Source: Collinsella sp. TF06-26
Lineage (GTDB): Bacteria > Actinomycetota > Coriobacteriia > Coriobacteriales > Coriobacteriaceae
DNA length: 41,417 nt
Direction of reading: 5' to 3'
Assembly (NCBI RefSeq): GCF_002232035.1
Contig: NZ_NKXR01000014.1
Span: forward strand, 8,924 to 50,340
How positions within the stretch are numbered: position 1 is the first letter of the stretch; the number at the start of each line of letters is the position of its first letter. Shown here in pieces: positions 15,108 to 23,446 of the stretch. Made by a program: the position numbers and the translations under genes. The notes under the pieces are model-generated. The model was not told where the DNA came from. It was given only the letters and a program-made list of their open reading frames with translations, and ran no database searches.

Positions 15108-16412
15108 TTGAATAGCCAGCTGATCCAACAGGGCCGCGCCGCTTACCGCGCGGGTGATTTTTCTGCTGCAGCCCAGATGCTTGGGGCGGCAAAGACTCCC
15201 GATGAGATTATGGGCGAGGCCGATCACCTTCGTGGCAACGCCTTGATGCACCTTGGCATGTATGCCGAGGCCGCCGAGGCCTATGCCGCCGCCCTCAACG
15301 ACGGTACCTACGGCAAGCGCGGCGCGCTGCTCACCAACCGCGGCAAGGCGCTCGCCGCCGTGGGCGACTACACGACGGCCGCTCAGGCTTTCTCTGCCGC
15401 TACGCAGGATGCTTCCTATGCCACGCCGTTCAAGGCCTATCTGGGCCTGGGCAATGCGCTGTTCCAGTCGGGCGACTATGCCAACGCGGGAACCGCCTTC
15501 CGTCAGGCTGCCATCGACGGCGCCAATCCGGCTCCTGCCGCCGCACTCGGCGAGCTCGGTCGTTGCTTCATTAAGCTCGGCCGTCCGGCGGATGCCGTGG
15601 AGACTTATCGCACGGCTATCGACTTTGCCGGCCCCCGCGACGACACGCGCGCGCTCAACGCCGGCATGGGTCAGGCGCTTTCTGCCGCCGGCCGTCCCTC
15701 CGACGCACTCGACGCCTTTAATGCCGCTACTGCCGATGGCATCTACCAGCTCACCTCCGAGCAGGCCGATGAGCTTGCCCGCGTGCAGGATTCGCTTGCT
15801 GCGCTGTCTGCCCAGACGGCTATGGCCACGGCTCCGGCGCCCGCGATGGACGCTCCTGCCGTCGATCCGCTCGATCCTACGGGCGCGACCGGTCAGTTTA
15901 TGCCCGATCCCTCGGACACCGGCTTCTTTACGCTGTCCGAGTCCGAGATGGTCCAGCAGGACCGTCAGGATCGTAAGCAGGCCAAGGTCCGTCGCCGCCA
16001 TCGCCACACGGGCCTCAAAGTCTTCATCGTGCTGCTTCTGCTCATTTTGATCGCCGCGGGCGGTCTGGGCTTTGCCTACACGCGCGGCTTTGGCTTCCCG
16101 TCTCAGGAGTCTGTCGTTACCGATCTGTTCCAGGCTGCCGGTGACGGTGACACCGCAAAGGCCGAGTCTTGCCTGGCCTCGAGCCTGTCCGAGGACGCTA
16201 AGTCGATGATCATCTCCTCGATTCCGCAGGGTGCCACCATGTCCGTCGAGGGCATGGATCAGTCCATGACCGAGACGACCGCTAAGGTGAAGGCATCGCT
16301 GTCCAAGGGCGGCGAGCAGGAGTACACCGTCAAATTCGTGCGCTCCGACAATCATATCGGCTGGGCCGTTTCTTCGCTCGATATGGATTTCTCGGCTGCT
16401 GACAACCAGTAG
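15108..16412 (+). CDS. TPR-repeat membrane protein
   Basis: A 434-residue protein. The first ~230 residues are tetratricopeptide-like repeats (patterns such as AAEAYAAAL, GNALFQSGDYANAGTAF and GRCFIKLGRPADAVETY), which usually bind partner proteins. A Pro/Ala/Asp linker and a basic RRRHRHTG stretch lead into one membrane segment near 303-325. A C-terminal domain of about 105 residues outside the membrane resembles a DUF4878/NTF2-like fold. The TTG start is supported by AAGGGG six bases upstream. It follows the cyclophilin gene and precedes a strong hairpin and the shape operon. The role is unknown; a scaffold in envelope assembly is a guess based only on position. Confidence 0.85.
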   Translation: MNSQLIQQGRAAYRAGDFSAAAQMLGAAKTPDEIMGEADHLRGNALMHLGMYAEAAEAYAAALNDGTYGKRGALLTNRGKALAAVGDYTTAAQAFSAATQDASYATPFKAYLGLGNALFQSGDYANAGTAFRQAAIDGANPAPAAALGELGRCFIKLGRPADAVETYRTAIDFAGPRDDTRALNAGMGQALSAAGRPSDALDAFNAATADGIYQLTSEQADELARVQDSLAALSAQTAMATAPAPAMDAPAVDPLDPTGATGQFMPDPSDTGFFTLSESEMVQQDRQDRKQAKVRRRHRHTGLKVFIVLLLLILIAAGGLGFAYTRGFGFPSQESVVTDLFQAAGDGDTAKAESCLASSLSEDAKSMIISSIPQGATMSVEGMDQSMTETTAKVKASLSKGGEQEYTVKFVRSDNHIGWAVSSLDMDFSAADNQ

Positions 16413-16434
16413 TGACCTTATGGGATTTAGCTTT

Positions 16435-16467
16435 GCCCGGCGCTTCACCGCAAGTGAGGTGCCGGGC
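16435..16467 (+). terminator. Long stem-loop after the TPR gene
   Basis: GCCCGGC pairs with GCCGGGC, one G-U pair follows, and CTTCAC pairs with GTGAGG, closing the loop CGCAA. This gives a 14-bp stem 22 bases after the stop. TTGCGC follows and not a T-run, so termination strength is uncertain. Confidence 0.55.
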
Positions 16468-16527
16468 TTGCGCTAGTATGATGAGCTAGTAGTTTTCCAG
16501 CAATCATCCAACACATCAGGAGTTGCG

Positions 16528-17571
16528 TTGTTTTCTTTGATGGATATGTTCTTCGGTAGCTATGCGGGCGATCTTGCCATCGACCTCGGCACCGCAAATA
16601 CGCTTGTCTCCGTGCGCGGCAAGGGCATCGTCATTCGCGAGCCCTCCGTTGTCGCTATCGACAAAAACGACGAGCGCATCCTGGCGGTCGGTATCGAGGC
16701 AAAGCGCATGCTCGGCCGTACGCCCGGCAACATCGTGGCCGTTCGTCCCCTGAAGGACGGCGTCATCGCCGACTTCGATGTTACCGAGGCCATGCTTCGC
16801 TACTTTATCGATAAGGCGTCCGAGAAGCGCTATCCGTGGACTCCGCGTCCGCGTGTTGTCGTCTGCGTTCCCTCCGGTGTCACGTCGGTCGAGAAGCGCG
16901 CTGTCTTTGAGGCCACGATCCAGGCCGGTGCCCGCCAGGCCTATCTGATCGAAGAGCCTATGGCCGCCGCTATCGGCGCCGACCTGCCCGTCGAGGAACC
17001 CACCGGCTCCATGGTCATCGACATCGGTGGCGGTACCACCGAGGTTGCCGTTATCGCTATGGGCGGCATCGTCGTCTCGCAGTCCATCCGTATTGCCGGC
17101 GACGAGTTCGATCAGGCCATCCTCACGCACGTTCGTGATGCCTACAACCTGGCCATCGGCGAGCGTACGGCAGAGGACATCAAGATCAAGGTCGGCTCCG
17201 CCGTGCCGCTCAAGGATGAGCTCGACGTCGAGGTCAACGGCCGCGACGTGATCACCGGTCTGCCCAAGACCGTGCGCATCGAGAGCGAGGAGATTCGTCG
17301 CGCACTCAACAAGCCGCTCGACGAGATGGCCAAGGCCGTCAAGGACGCACTCGACGCTACGCCTCCCGATCTTGCCTCGGACCTTATGTACTACGGCATT
17401 TTGCTGACCGGTGGCGGCGCGCTGCTGCGCGGTCTCGACGTGCGCCTGCGCGATGAGACCGGCGTTTCGGTCAACGTCAGCCCCACGGCGCTCGATAACG
17501 TTGTTAACGGCTGTGCCCGCGTGCTCGAGGCCAATGCGTTTGATGGCGGCTTCGTCCAGACCAATGCTTAA
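16528..17571 (+). CDS. mreB: Rod shape-determining protein MreB
   Basis: A 347-residue actin-like ATPase that polymerises on the inner face of the membrane and guides the elongation machinery. The N-terminal amphipathic stretch (MFSLMDMFFGSYAGD) is a membrane anchor. Phosphate 1 (AIDLGTANTLV), phosphate 2 (MVIDIGGGTTEVAVI) and the adenosine motif (LTGGGALLRGLD) are all present. The TTG at 16528 is chosen because CAGGAG lies five bases upstream; ATG codons a few residues later lack such spacing. It is the first gene of the shape operon, and mreC follows after 21 bases. Confidence 0.97.
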   Translation: MFSLMDMFFGSYAGDLAIDLGTANTLVSVRGKGIVIREPSVVAIDKNDERILAVGIEAKRMLGRTPGNIVAVRPLKDGVIADFDVTEAMLRYFIDKASEKRYPWTPRPRVVVCVPSGVTSVEKRAVFEATIQAGARQAYLIEEPMAAAIGADLPVEEPTGSMVIDIGGGTTEVAVIAMGGIVVSQSIRIAGDEFDQAILTHVRDAYNLAIGERTAEDIKIKVGSAVPLKDELDVEVNGRDVITGLPKTVRIESEEIRRALNKPLDEMAKAVKDALDATPPDLASDLMYYGILLTGGGALLRGLDVRLRDETGVSVNVSPTALDNVVNGCARVLEANAFDGGFVQTNA

Positions 17572-17592
17572 TTTCCAAAAGGTGGATTCCAT

Positions 17593-18591
17593 TTGGCACG
17601 ATCTTCGGGTTTCTCCACAAATCTGAATACCAAGCGACAATCAACGGGTATGCGCCCGTTGATTGTTTTCAGCCTGATTTCGGTGTTGCTGCTCACGTTT
17701 TACATTCGCGAGGGCGAGACGGGGCCGATTCATGCCGTGCGTTCGGGCGTGACGACGATTACCTCGCCGGTGCGTTTTCTGGGCTCGGCTGTGGCGGCTC
17801 CCTTCAATGCGGTCGGTAACGTGTTCTCTAACCTTACGGCGTCGCAGGACACGCTTGACGAGCTTAAGAAGCAAAACGAGGAGCTGACCTCTAAGGTCGC
17901 CGAGCTCTCCGAGGCTCAAAAGACCGCCGAGCGACTGGAGGGTCTGGTCGGTCTGCAGTCGACCTACAACCTCAAATCAACCGCAGCTCGTATCGTCGGC
18001 GCTTCGGGCGATGCCTGGACCTCGACCGTCACCATCGATAAGGGTTCTGCCGACGGTCTTACCATCAACATGCCTGTGACGAGTTCTGCCGGTGTCATAG
18101 GCCAGATTATTGAGGTCTCGGCCAAGACGTCCACCGTGCGCCTGATTGGCGACGAGAACTCGGGCGTGTCCGCTATGGTGCAGGACACGCGCGCCCAGGG
18201 CATGCTGCAGGGTCAGGCTGACGGCACGCTGCGTCTTGAGTACGTGAGCGTCGATTCCGACGTTAAGGTTGGCGACATCATCGTGACCTCGGGCATTGGC
18301 GGTGTGTTCCCCAAGGGCCTTCCGCTCGGCACCGTCTCGTCGGTTGAGAAATCGGCAAACGACGTGTACTACACCATTGTGGTGCGCGCTCAGACCACGG
18401 CCGAGAACAACGAGGAAGTGCTGGTCATTACCTCGCTGACCGACGAACAGTCGGCCTTGGATGAGGACGTGAACACGGCCAACAGCACGCCGCAGGGAAC
18501 GTCGCGCGATGCTGCGACCAAGACGAAGGACGAGAGCCCGGATGACAGTTCCGACACGTCCGAGACGACCGATTCCGGCTCGAGCGAATAG
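17593..18591 (+). CDS. mreC: Rod shape-determining protein MreC
   Basis: A 332-residue protein with a short cytoplasmic N-terminus, one membrane segment (LIVFSLISVLLLTFYI, about 22-38) and a coiled coil around 82-115 (DTLDELKKQNEELTSKVAEL). A pair of beta-barrel domains in the extracytoplasmic half follows, with typical MreC phrases such as VTIDKGSADGL, GVIGQI and DIIVTSGIGGVFPKGLPLG. A Ser/Thr/Asp-rich low-complexity tail of about 40 residues ends the protein. MreC links MreB with PBP2 and RodA. The TTG start follows AAGGTGG at eight bases. Confidence 0.95.
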   Translation: MARSSGFSTNLNTKRQSTGMRPLIVFSLISVLLLTFYIREGETGPIHAVRSGVTTITSPVRFLGSAVAAPFNAVGNVFSNLTASQDTLDELKKQNEELTSKVAELSEAQKTAERLEGLVGLQSTYNLKSTAARIVGASGDAWTSTVTIDKGSADGLTINMPVTSSAGVIGQIIEVSAKTSTVRLIGDENSGVSAMVQDTRAQGMLQGQADGTLRLEYVSVDSDVKVGDIIVTSGIGGVFPKGLPLGTVSSVEKSANDVYYTIVVRAQTTAENNEEVLVITSLTDEQSALDEDVNTANSTPQGTSRDAATKTKDESPDDSSDTSETTDSGSSE

Positions 18592-18602
18592 GGGGCATGT
18601 CC

Positions 18603-19169
18603 ATGGATCTACACGAGCAGGGGATGAGCTCCCGTACGTTTGTAATCGCCGCCATTGTGTGCGTGCTGCTGCAGGCAGGCCTGGCACCGCAGATCTCCAT
18701 TGCGGGCGGTCGCGTCAACTTTATGATTATCCTGGTGTGCCTAAGCGTGTTCTCGGGCGACCCGACCCGTGCCGTCGTGTGCGGTTTTTGCAGCGGCTTG
18801 TTCTATGACCTTTCCGCTGCCGTGCCGGTGGGCGTTATGTCGCTCCTGCTGACCGTGGGTTCTTTTGCCCTGGTGCATAGCGCTGCCGGTCAGACGGGCG
18901 GTACCCCGAGTGCGCGCGGCATCACTGTGGGCGCCTTCGCGTTCGTCGTTAATGTGATCTACAGCATCATCTTGCTGTTTATGGGTTTGGAGACGAGCTT
19001 TGTCGTGGCGATCTTCGGCCATGCGCTGCCGTCTTCGATCCTGACGGGTCTGGTTGCCATTCCGTTTTTGATGTCCGGCGTCGTGCCGCAGTCCGGTTAT
19101 GGATTCTCCGCACGTGGCGGACGCCAGACGGGCATGCGCTTTAAGCCCAAGACCCGTAAGCTCAAATAG
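18603..19169 (+). CDS. mreD: Rod shape-determining protein MreD
   Basis: About 188 residues, very hydrophobic, with five or so membrane segments, and placed between mreC and mrdA as expected. The family is poorly conserved in sequence; the call rests on length, hydrophobicity, the FMIILVCLSVFSG and GFCSGLFYDL segments typical of MreD, and position. Two ATGs compete: 18597 is one base from the GGGGG site, while 18603 has seven-base spacing and is preferred. MreD is an integral membrane component of the elongasome. Confidence 0.88.
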   Translation: MDLHEQGMSSRTFVIAAIVCVLLQAGLAPQISIAGGRVNFMIILVCLSVFSGDPTRAVVCGFCSGLFYDLSAAVPVGVMSLLLTVGSFALVHSAAGQTGGTPSARGITVGAFAFVVNVIYSIILLFMGLETSFVVAIFGHALPSSILTGLVAIPFLMSGVVPQSGYGFSARGGRQTGMRFKPKTRKLK

Positions 19170-19182
19170 GGGAGGCTCGTAG

Positions 19183-21252
19183 ATGTCTTCCCAGATGACG
19201 GTTATTATCGCCGGTATTGTGCTGGTTGTGGCCATCGTGGTCGCACTGGTCATCATGCGTCGCGGCGATTCTCGTTTTACCTACGATACGCAGCATGGAA
19301 CGGCCCCGCGCGCCACCGAGGGCGAGGGCAATACCGCGGCGACCGCCTTTAAGGGCCGCTTCTCCATCCTCACCACGGGTGTGGGCGCGATGTTTGCGGC
19401 GCTTGCCGTCAAGCTGTGGGGCATGCAGATGGTCTCGTCGGACTATTACGAAAAGCAGGCTAATAGCAATCAGACGCGCACCGTTACCACACCCGCTGTG
19501 CGCGGTCGCATCCTCGACCGCAATGGCGTGGCGCTTGTCCAGAACCGTCCCTCACTTGCTGTCGTGGCCTATCGCGACCTTGCCGAGGATGAGGTTCTGG
19601 TTCGTCATCTTGCCAACGTGCTCGGTATGCCCTACGTGGCGGTTCTGCGCAATATTCAGGACAATTCCGAGGGCGCCCAGAGCCTGCATACCATCGCGAC
19701 GGACGTCCGTCGCTCCACGGTTGCCTATATTCAGGAGCACGCCGGCGAGTTCCCGGGCGTCAAGATTGCCGAGCGTACCGAGCGCCAGTATCCATATGGC
19801 GAGACGGCATGCCATATCTTGGGATATACCGGCACCATTACCTCCGAGCAGCTCGAGGCCCAGAATAAGAAAACCTCTGGCGATGATGATGCTTCTGCTG
19901 GCAAGATTACGTACCAGTCGGGCGATATCGTGGGCCAGGCGGGTGTTGAGAGCTACTACGAAAACCTGCTGCAGGGTATTCGTGGCGAGCAGACCGTCAA
20001 GGTCGATGCTTCGGGCAATGTGACCGGTCAGGCCGGCGCCGTGCCCGCCAAGGCCGGCTCCGACATTAAGCTCACGCTCGACCTTAAGATCCAACAGGCC
20101 TGTGAGACGGCGCTGGCGAGCGCCATCGAGCTTGCCAAGACCACTGGCTACAGCAATGCCGGCAACGGCGCTGTGGTGTGTCTCGATCCCAACAATGGCG
20201 AGATCCTGGGCATGGCGAGCGAGCCCAAGTTCGATCCGTCCGTCTTTATCGGCGGCGTCTCAAATGACGTGTGGACCGAGCTCAATGATGACAAGGGTTC
20301 GCACCCGCTGCTCAACCGCGCCATTAGCGGACAGTACATGTCGGCCTCGACCATCAAGCCGCTCTCGGCACTGGCCGGTCTTGAGTTTGGAACCTACACT
20401 TCAACGCAGACAACCAACTGCACGGGCTATTGGACGGGCCTGGGCAAGGCTTGGGGCAAGCGCTGCTGGCTGACGTCTGGACACGGCACCATGACGCTGC
20501 AGTCGGGTATCGCCAACTCGTGCGACCCCGTCTTCTACGACATGGGCAAGGCCTTCTTTTATGACGAGCAACATTCCGAGGGCCTGCAGGAGGTCTTTCG
20601 TCGCTGGGGCCTAGGCAAGACCTGCGGTATCGATCTGCCGAGTGAGGGCGCGGGCCGTATTCCCGATGCCGAGTGGAAAGAGTCGTACTTTACCGACGCC
20701 TCTGCCGAGGACCGCAAGTGGAATGCCGGCGATATGACCAACATTGCCATCGGCCAGGGCGACATCCTGGTGACGCCTCTGCAGATGGCATGCGCCTACA
20801 TGGGCCTTGCCAACGGCGGTAAGCAGTACGTGCCTCACGTGTTTTTGTCTGCCGTGTCGCGCGATGGCGACGGCGATGCCTATAAGTACAACGGCAAAGG
20901 CAAGAAGAAGCGCCTGGAGGCCAAGATCAACAGCGATTCGGATTTGGCTCTTGTTCGCAACGGCATGCACGACGTGATTTACACGGCATCGACGTCCCTG
21001 GCGGCTCACTTTGGCACCCTGACGCCGCAGGTATACGGCAAGTCGGGCACGGGCGAGAAAAGCGGCGAGGACGAATACGCGTGGTTTTGCGCCTATGCGC
21101 CGGCCGATGATCCCAAGTATGTCATCGCTACTGTTCTGGAGCAGGGCGGCGGTGGCTCAGATACCGCGATGCATGTCGTGCGCGATGTGCTCGGCGTGAT
21201 TTATGACGAGCCCGATACCTCTTCGGCCTCGGGCGATTCTTCGGTTCGATAG
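19183..21252 (+). CDS. mrdA: Penicillin-binding protein 2 (elongation transpeptidase)
   Basis: A 689-residue class B transpeptidase that cross-links peptidoglycan during side-wall growth. There are two hydrophobic stretches near the N-terminus (about 6-24 and 62-82). A PBP dimer/pedestal domain with RGRILDRNGVALVQNRP follows. The catalytic SxxK is S389-T-I-K392, the second motif is S446-C-D448, and K620-S-G-T is the third. The extra N-terminal hydrophobic segment and 50-residue linker are unusual, since most homologues have one anchor. The GGGGAGG site lies eight bases before the ATG. A RodA gene follows after nine bases, matching the usual RodA-PBP2 partnership. Confidence 0.95.
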   Translation: MSSQMTVIIAGIVLVVAIVVALVIMRRGDSRFTYDTQHGTAPRATEGEGNTAATAFKGRFSILTTGVGAMFAALAVKLWGMQMVSSDYYEKQANSNQTRTVTTPAVRGRILDRNGVALVQNRPSLAVVAYRDLAEDEVLVRHLANVLGMPYVAVLRNIQDNSEGAQSLHTIATDVRRSTVAYIQEHAGEFPGVKIAERTERQYPYGETACHILGYTGTITSEQLEAQNKKTSGDDDASAGKITYQSGDIVGQAGVESYYENLLQGIRGEQTVKVDASGNVTGQAGAVPAKAGSDIKLTLDLKIQQACETALASAIELAKTTGYSNAGNGAVVCLDPNNGEILGMASEPKFDPSVFIGGVSNDVWTELNDDKGSHPLLNRAISGQYMSASTIKPLSALAGLEFGTYTSTQTTNCTGYWTGLGKAWGKRCWLTSGHGTMTLQSGIANSCDPVFYDMGKAFFYDEQHSEGLQEVFRRWGLGKTCGIDLPSEGAGRIPDAEWKESYFTDASAEDRKWNAGDMTNIAIGQGDILVTPLQMACAYMGLANGGKQYVPHVFLSAVSRDGDGDAYKYNGKGKKKRLEAKINSDSDLALVRNGMHDVIYTASTSLAAHFGTLTPQVYGKSGTGEKSGEDEYAWFCAYAPADDPKYVIATVLEQGGGGSDTAMHVVRDVLGVIYDEPDTSSASGDSSVR

Positions 21253-21261
21253 GAGGTTGCG

Positions 21262-22488
21262 ATGGATTTTTCTCCGGCGGATCTGTTCCGTTCAACCAAG
21301 ACCGGCTCTCGCAGCAGCCTGGACCGCGTCAACAAGCAACTTTCGGCCTCGCGCGGCACGTTTCGCCAAAAGGTGCATATCGGTGTGCTCGTGGCTACAG
21401 TGGCGCTCGTCGCCTACGGTGCCATCATTATCTGGTCGGCTTCGCAGTTTAAGGCCGATGCTTCGTTCTCACGTCATCTTCTGGGAATTGGCATCGGGGC
21501 GGTGCTGGCGGTGCTGGTCTGGCGTACCGACCTGCGCGGTATTTCCAATTTCTCGACAGCGTTGCTCGTCATCGACCTGATCGTTATCTTCTCACCCAAG
21601 ATTCCGGGTCTGTCCTATACAGGCGGTCTGGGCATGACGGGCTGGATCAAGATTCCCGGTATCGGCTTGACATTCCAGCCGGTTGAGCTTGCCAAGCTTA
21701 TCACCATCTTCTTTATCGCCACGCTTGGCTCGCAGTATAACGGCCGCATCGATACCGTTCGCGACTACGTTAAGCTCTGCGGCATGCTGTCCATCCCGTT
21801 TTTGGCCGTCGTCGCCATGGGCGACCTGGGCTCGGGCCTGGTCGTGCTGGTCTCGGGCGCCATCGTCATCTGCATGAGCGGTGCGCGCCGCGAATGGGTG
21901 CTGTCGACCCTGGCCCTGCTCGTGGGCCTGGTGGCCCTCGTCCTGGCGCTCGATTCGGTTTTTGATTCGTTGCTCGGCCACGATGTGCTCATCAAGCAGT
22001 ATCAGATGAACCGCCTGACGGTCTTTATCGACCCCGATAATGCCGATTCGGACGATGCCTACAACCTGCAGCAGTCGCTTATCGCCGTTGGCTCGGGTGG
22101 CTTCTTTGGTAAGGGTTTGGGCCATGCGACGCAGTCGGCCGGCGGCTTTCTGCCTGAGTTCCACACCGACTTCGTCTTCGCCTTCCTGTCCGAGACCTTT
22201 GGCTTTTGCGGTTCCTTTTTGCTCCTATGCCTCTACGTGCTGCTGATCTTTTCGACGATTCGCGTCGCCTTTAAGTGTGAGTCGCTGTTCTTGCGCCTAT
22301 CGTGTGTGGGCATCGTTGGCATGTGGGCGTTCCAGACCTTCGAAAACATCGGCATGTGCATCGGCATGATGCCGATTACCGGTATTCCGCTACCGTTTAT
22401 TAGCTTCGGTTCGTCTTCGATGATGATTCAGCTGCTGACGGTGGGTATCGTACAATCCATATGGCGGCATCGTTCGGGCGCCGCGTAA
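21262..22488 (+). CDS. rodA: Peptidoglycan glycosyltransferase RodA
   Basis: A 408-residue SEDS-family polymerase with about ten membrane segments that extends glycan strands from lipid II together with PBP2. A cytoplasmic N-terminal tail of about 37 residues precedes the first span. Family marks include GLGMTGWIKIPGIGLTFQPVELAKL, the loop with GKGLGHATQSAGGFLPEFHTDFVF, and the C-terminal TGIPLPFISFGSSSM. AGGAGG lies eight bases before the start. FtsW is the other possibility, but adjacency to mreBCD and mrdA favours RodA. Confidence 0.94.
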   Translation: MDFSPADLFRSTKTGSRSSLDRVNKQLSASRGTFRQKVHIGVLVATVALVAYGAIIIWSASQFKADASFSRHLLGIGIGAVLAVLVWRTDLRGISNFSTALLVIDLIVIFSPKIPGLSYTGGLGMTGWIKIPGIGLTFQPVELAKLITIFFIATLGSQYNGRIDTVRDYVKLCGMLSIPFLAVVAMGDLGSGLVVLVSGAIVICMSGARREWVLSTLALLVGLVALVLALDSVFDSLLGHDVLIKQYQMNRLTVFIDPDNADSDDAYNLQQSLIAVGSGGFFGKGLGHATQSAGGFLPEFHTDFVFAFLSETFGFCGSFLLLCLYVLLIFSTIRVAFKCESLFLRLSCVGIVGMWAFQTFENIGMCIGMMPITGIPLPFISFGSSSMMIQLLTVGIVQSIWRHRSGAA

Positions 22489-22506
22489 CCGCTGGAGGGG
22501 TTTGCT

Positions 22507-23436
22507 ATGAATATTCCCGTAGATAAGCTGACCCGCGCTTTTAAGATGGGCGCGTCCGTTAAGAAGGATTCCGATACGCCGGTGCGCGTCTCGGTCTATC
22601 TGGATTCGTCCGCCTCGCGCTTTCTGGCCGAGACGGTGCGTGACGCCTTTGTGCCGCAGACGACCTCGGGCATTGTGCGCGTCGAGCGTCTGGGGGAGGA
22701 GCGAATTGCTCCAAAGACCGATACCGATGTGGTACTGGTGCTCTCGTGCGGTTCCGACCGCTTGGAGAGTGCCGTGCAGGAGCTCGTGATCGCCGGCGCG
22801 CCCGTGTGCGTGCTTGCCGAGTCTGCTGTGGAGGTGCCGTTTATCGAGGAGTCCACGCCCATGCTCGGCGTGGTGGCGGCAACCGATAAGACGTATCTGC
22901 TCGAGACGCTTGCCCGCTGGATTCTCGATCGCACCGAAAAGGAAACGGCTTTTGCGGCGAACTTTGCCTTCATGCGCATCGCGGCGGCCAATCGTATCAT
23001 CACCTCGTGCGCGCTCACCAATATGGCGACCGGTGCGCTGGTGTTTTTGCCGGGCGCCGATTATCCCGTTATGGCGCTGGCGCAGGTGGGCATGCTCTTT
23101 GAGCTCGCTGCCGTCTTTGGACGCGGCATTAAGCCTGAGCGCGGCTACGAGGTCGCGGGCGTGCTTGCCGGCGGTCTTGTGATCCGCGCGGTCACCCGCG
23201 CGCTCGTCAAGCAGACGCCGCATATTGGGTTTGCCGTTAAGGCGCTCACTGCTGCCGCGGGCACCTATGGCATGGGCCGTGCGCTTGTTTCGCTCTACGA
23301 GCGCGATGTCGACTACAGCCGTGCCAACGAGGTGGTCACTGCCACGTTCTCCCGCGTTCGCGATCTGGTGACCACGGTCGCGGGCGCTACCCGTCCTATG
23401 GCGTCCTATCAAGACGCATCCGATCTCGCTGCTTAG
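22507..23436 (+). CDS. DUF697-like membrane-associated protein
   Basis: A 309-residue protein of uncertain function. Residues 1-130 look like a soluble alpha/beta domain (VVLVLSCGSDRLESAVQELVIAGAPVCVLAES recalls a P-loop-like or Rossmann-like core but lacks a Walker A). Residues about 155-265 are hydrophobic with Gly/Ala-rich spans, including AAANRIITSCALTNMATGALVFLPGAD, which recall the DUF697 (YcjF) family. GGAGGGG precedes the ATG. It sits 18 bases after rodA and 10 bases before the radical SAM gene, so it is probably in the shape operon. A link to envelope biology is inferred from position only. Confidence 0.7.
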   Translation: MNIPVDKLTRAFKMGASVKKDSDTPVRVSVYLDSSASRFLAETVRDAFVPQTTSGIVRVERLGEERIAPKTDTDVVLVLSCGSDRLESAVQELVIAGAPVCVLAESAVEVPFIEESTPMLGVVAATDKTYLLETLARWILDRTEKETAFAANFAFMRIAAANRIITSCALTNMATGALVFLPGADYPVMALAQVGMLFELAAVFGRGIKPERGYEVAGVLAGGLVIRAVTRALVKQTPHIGFAVKALTAAAGTYGMGRALVSLYERDVDYSRANEVVTATFSRVRDLVTTVAGATRPMASYQDASDLAA

Positions 23437-23446
23437 GGGTTTTCCG

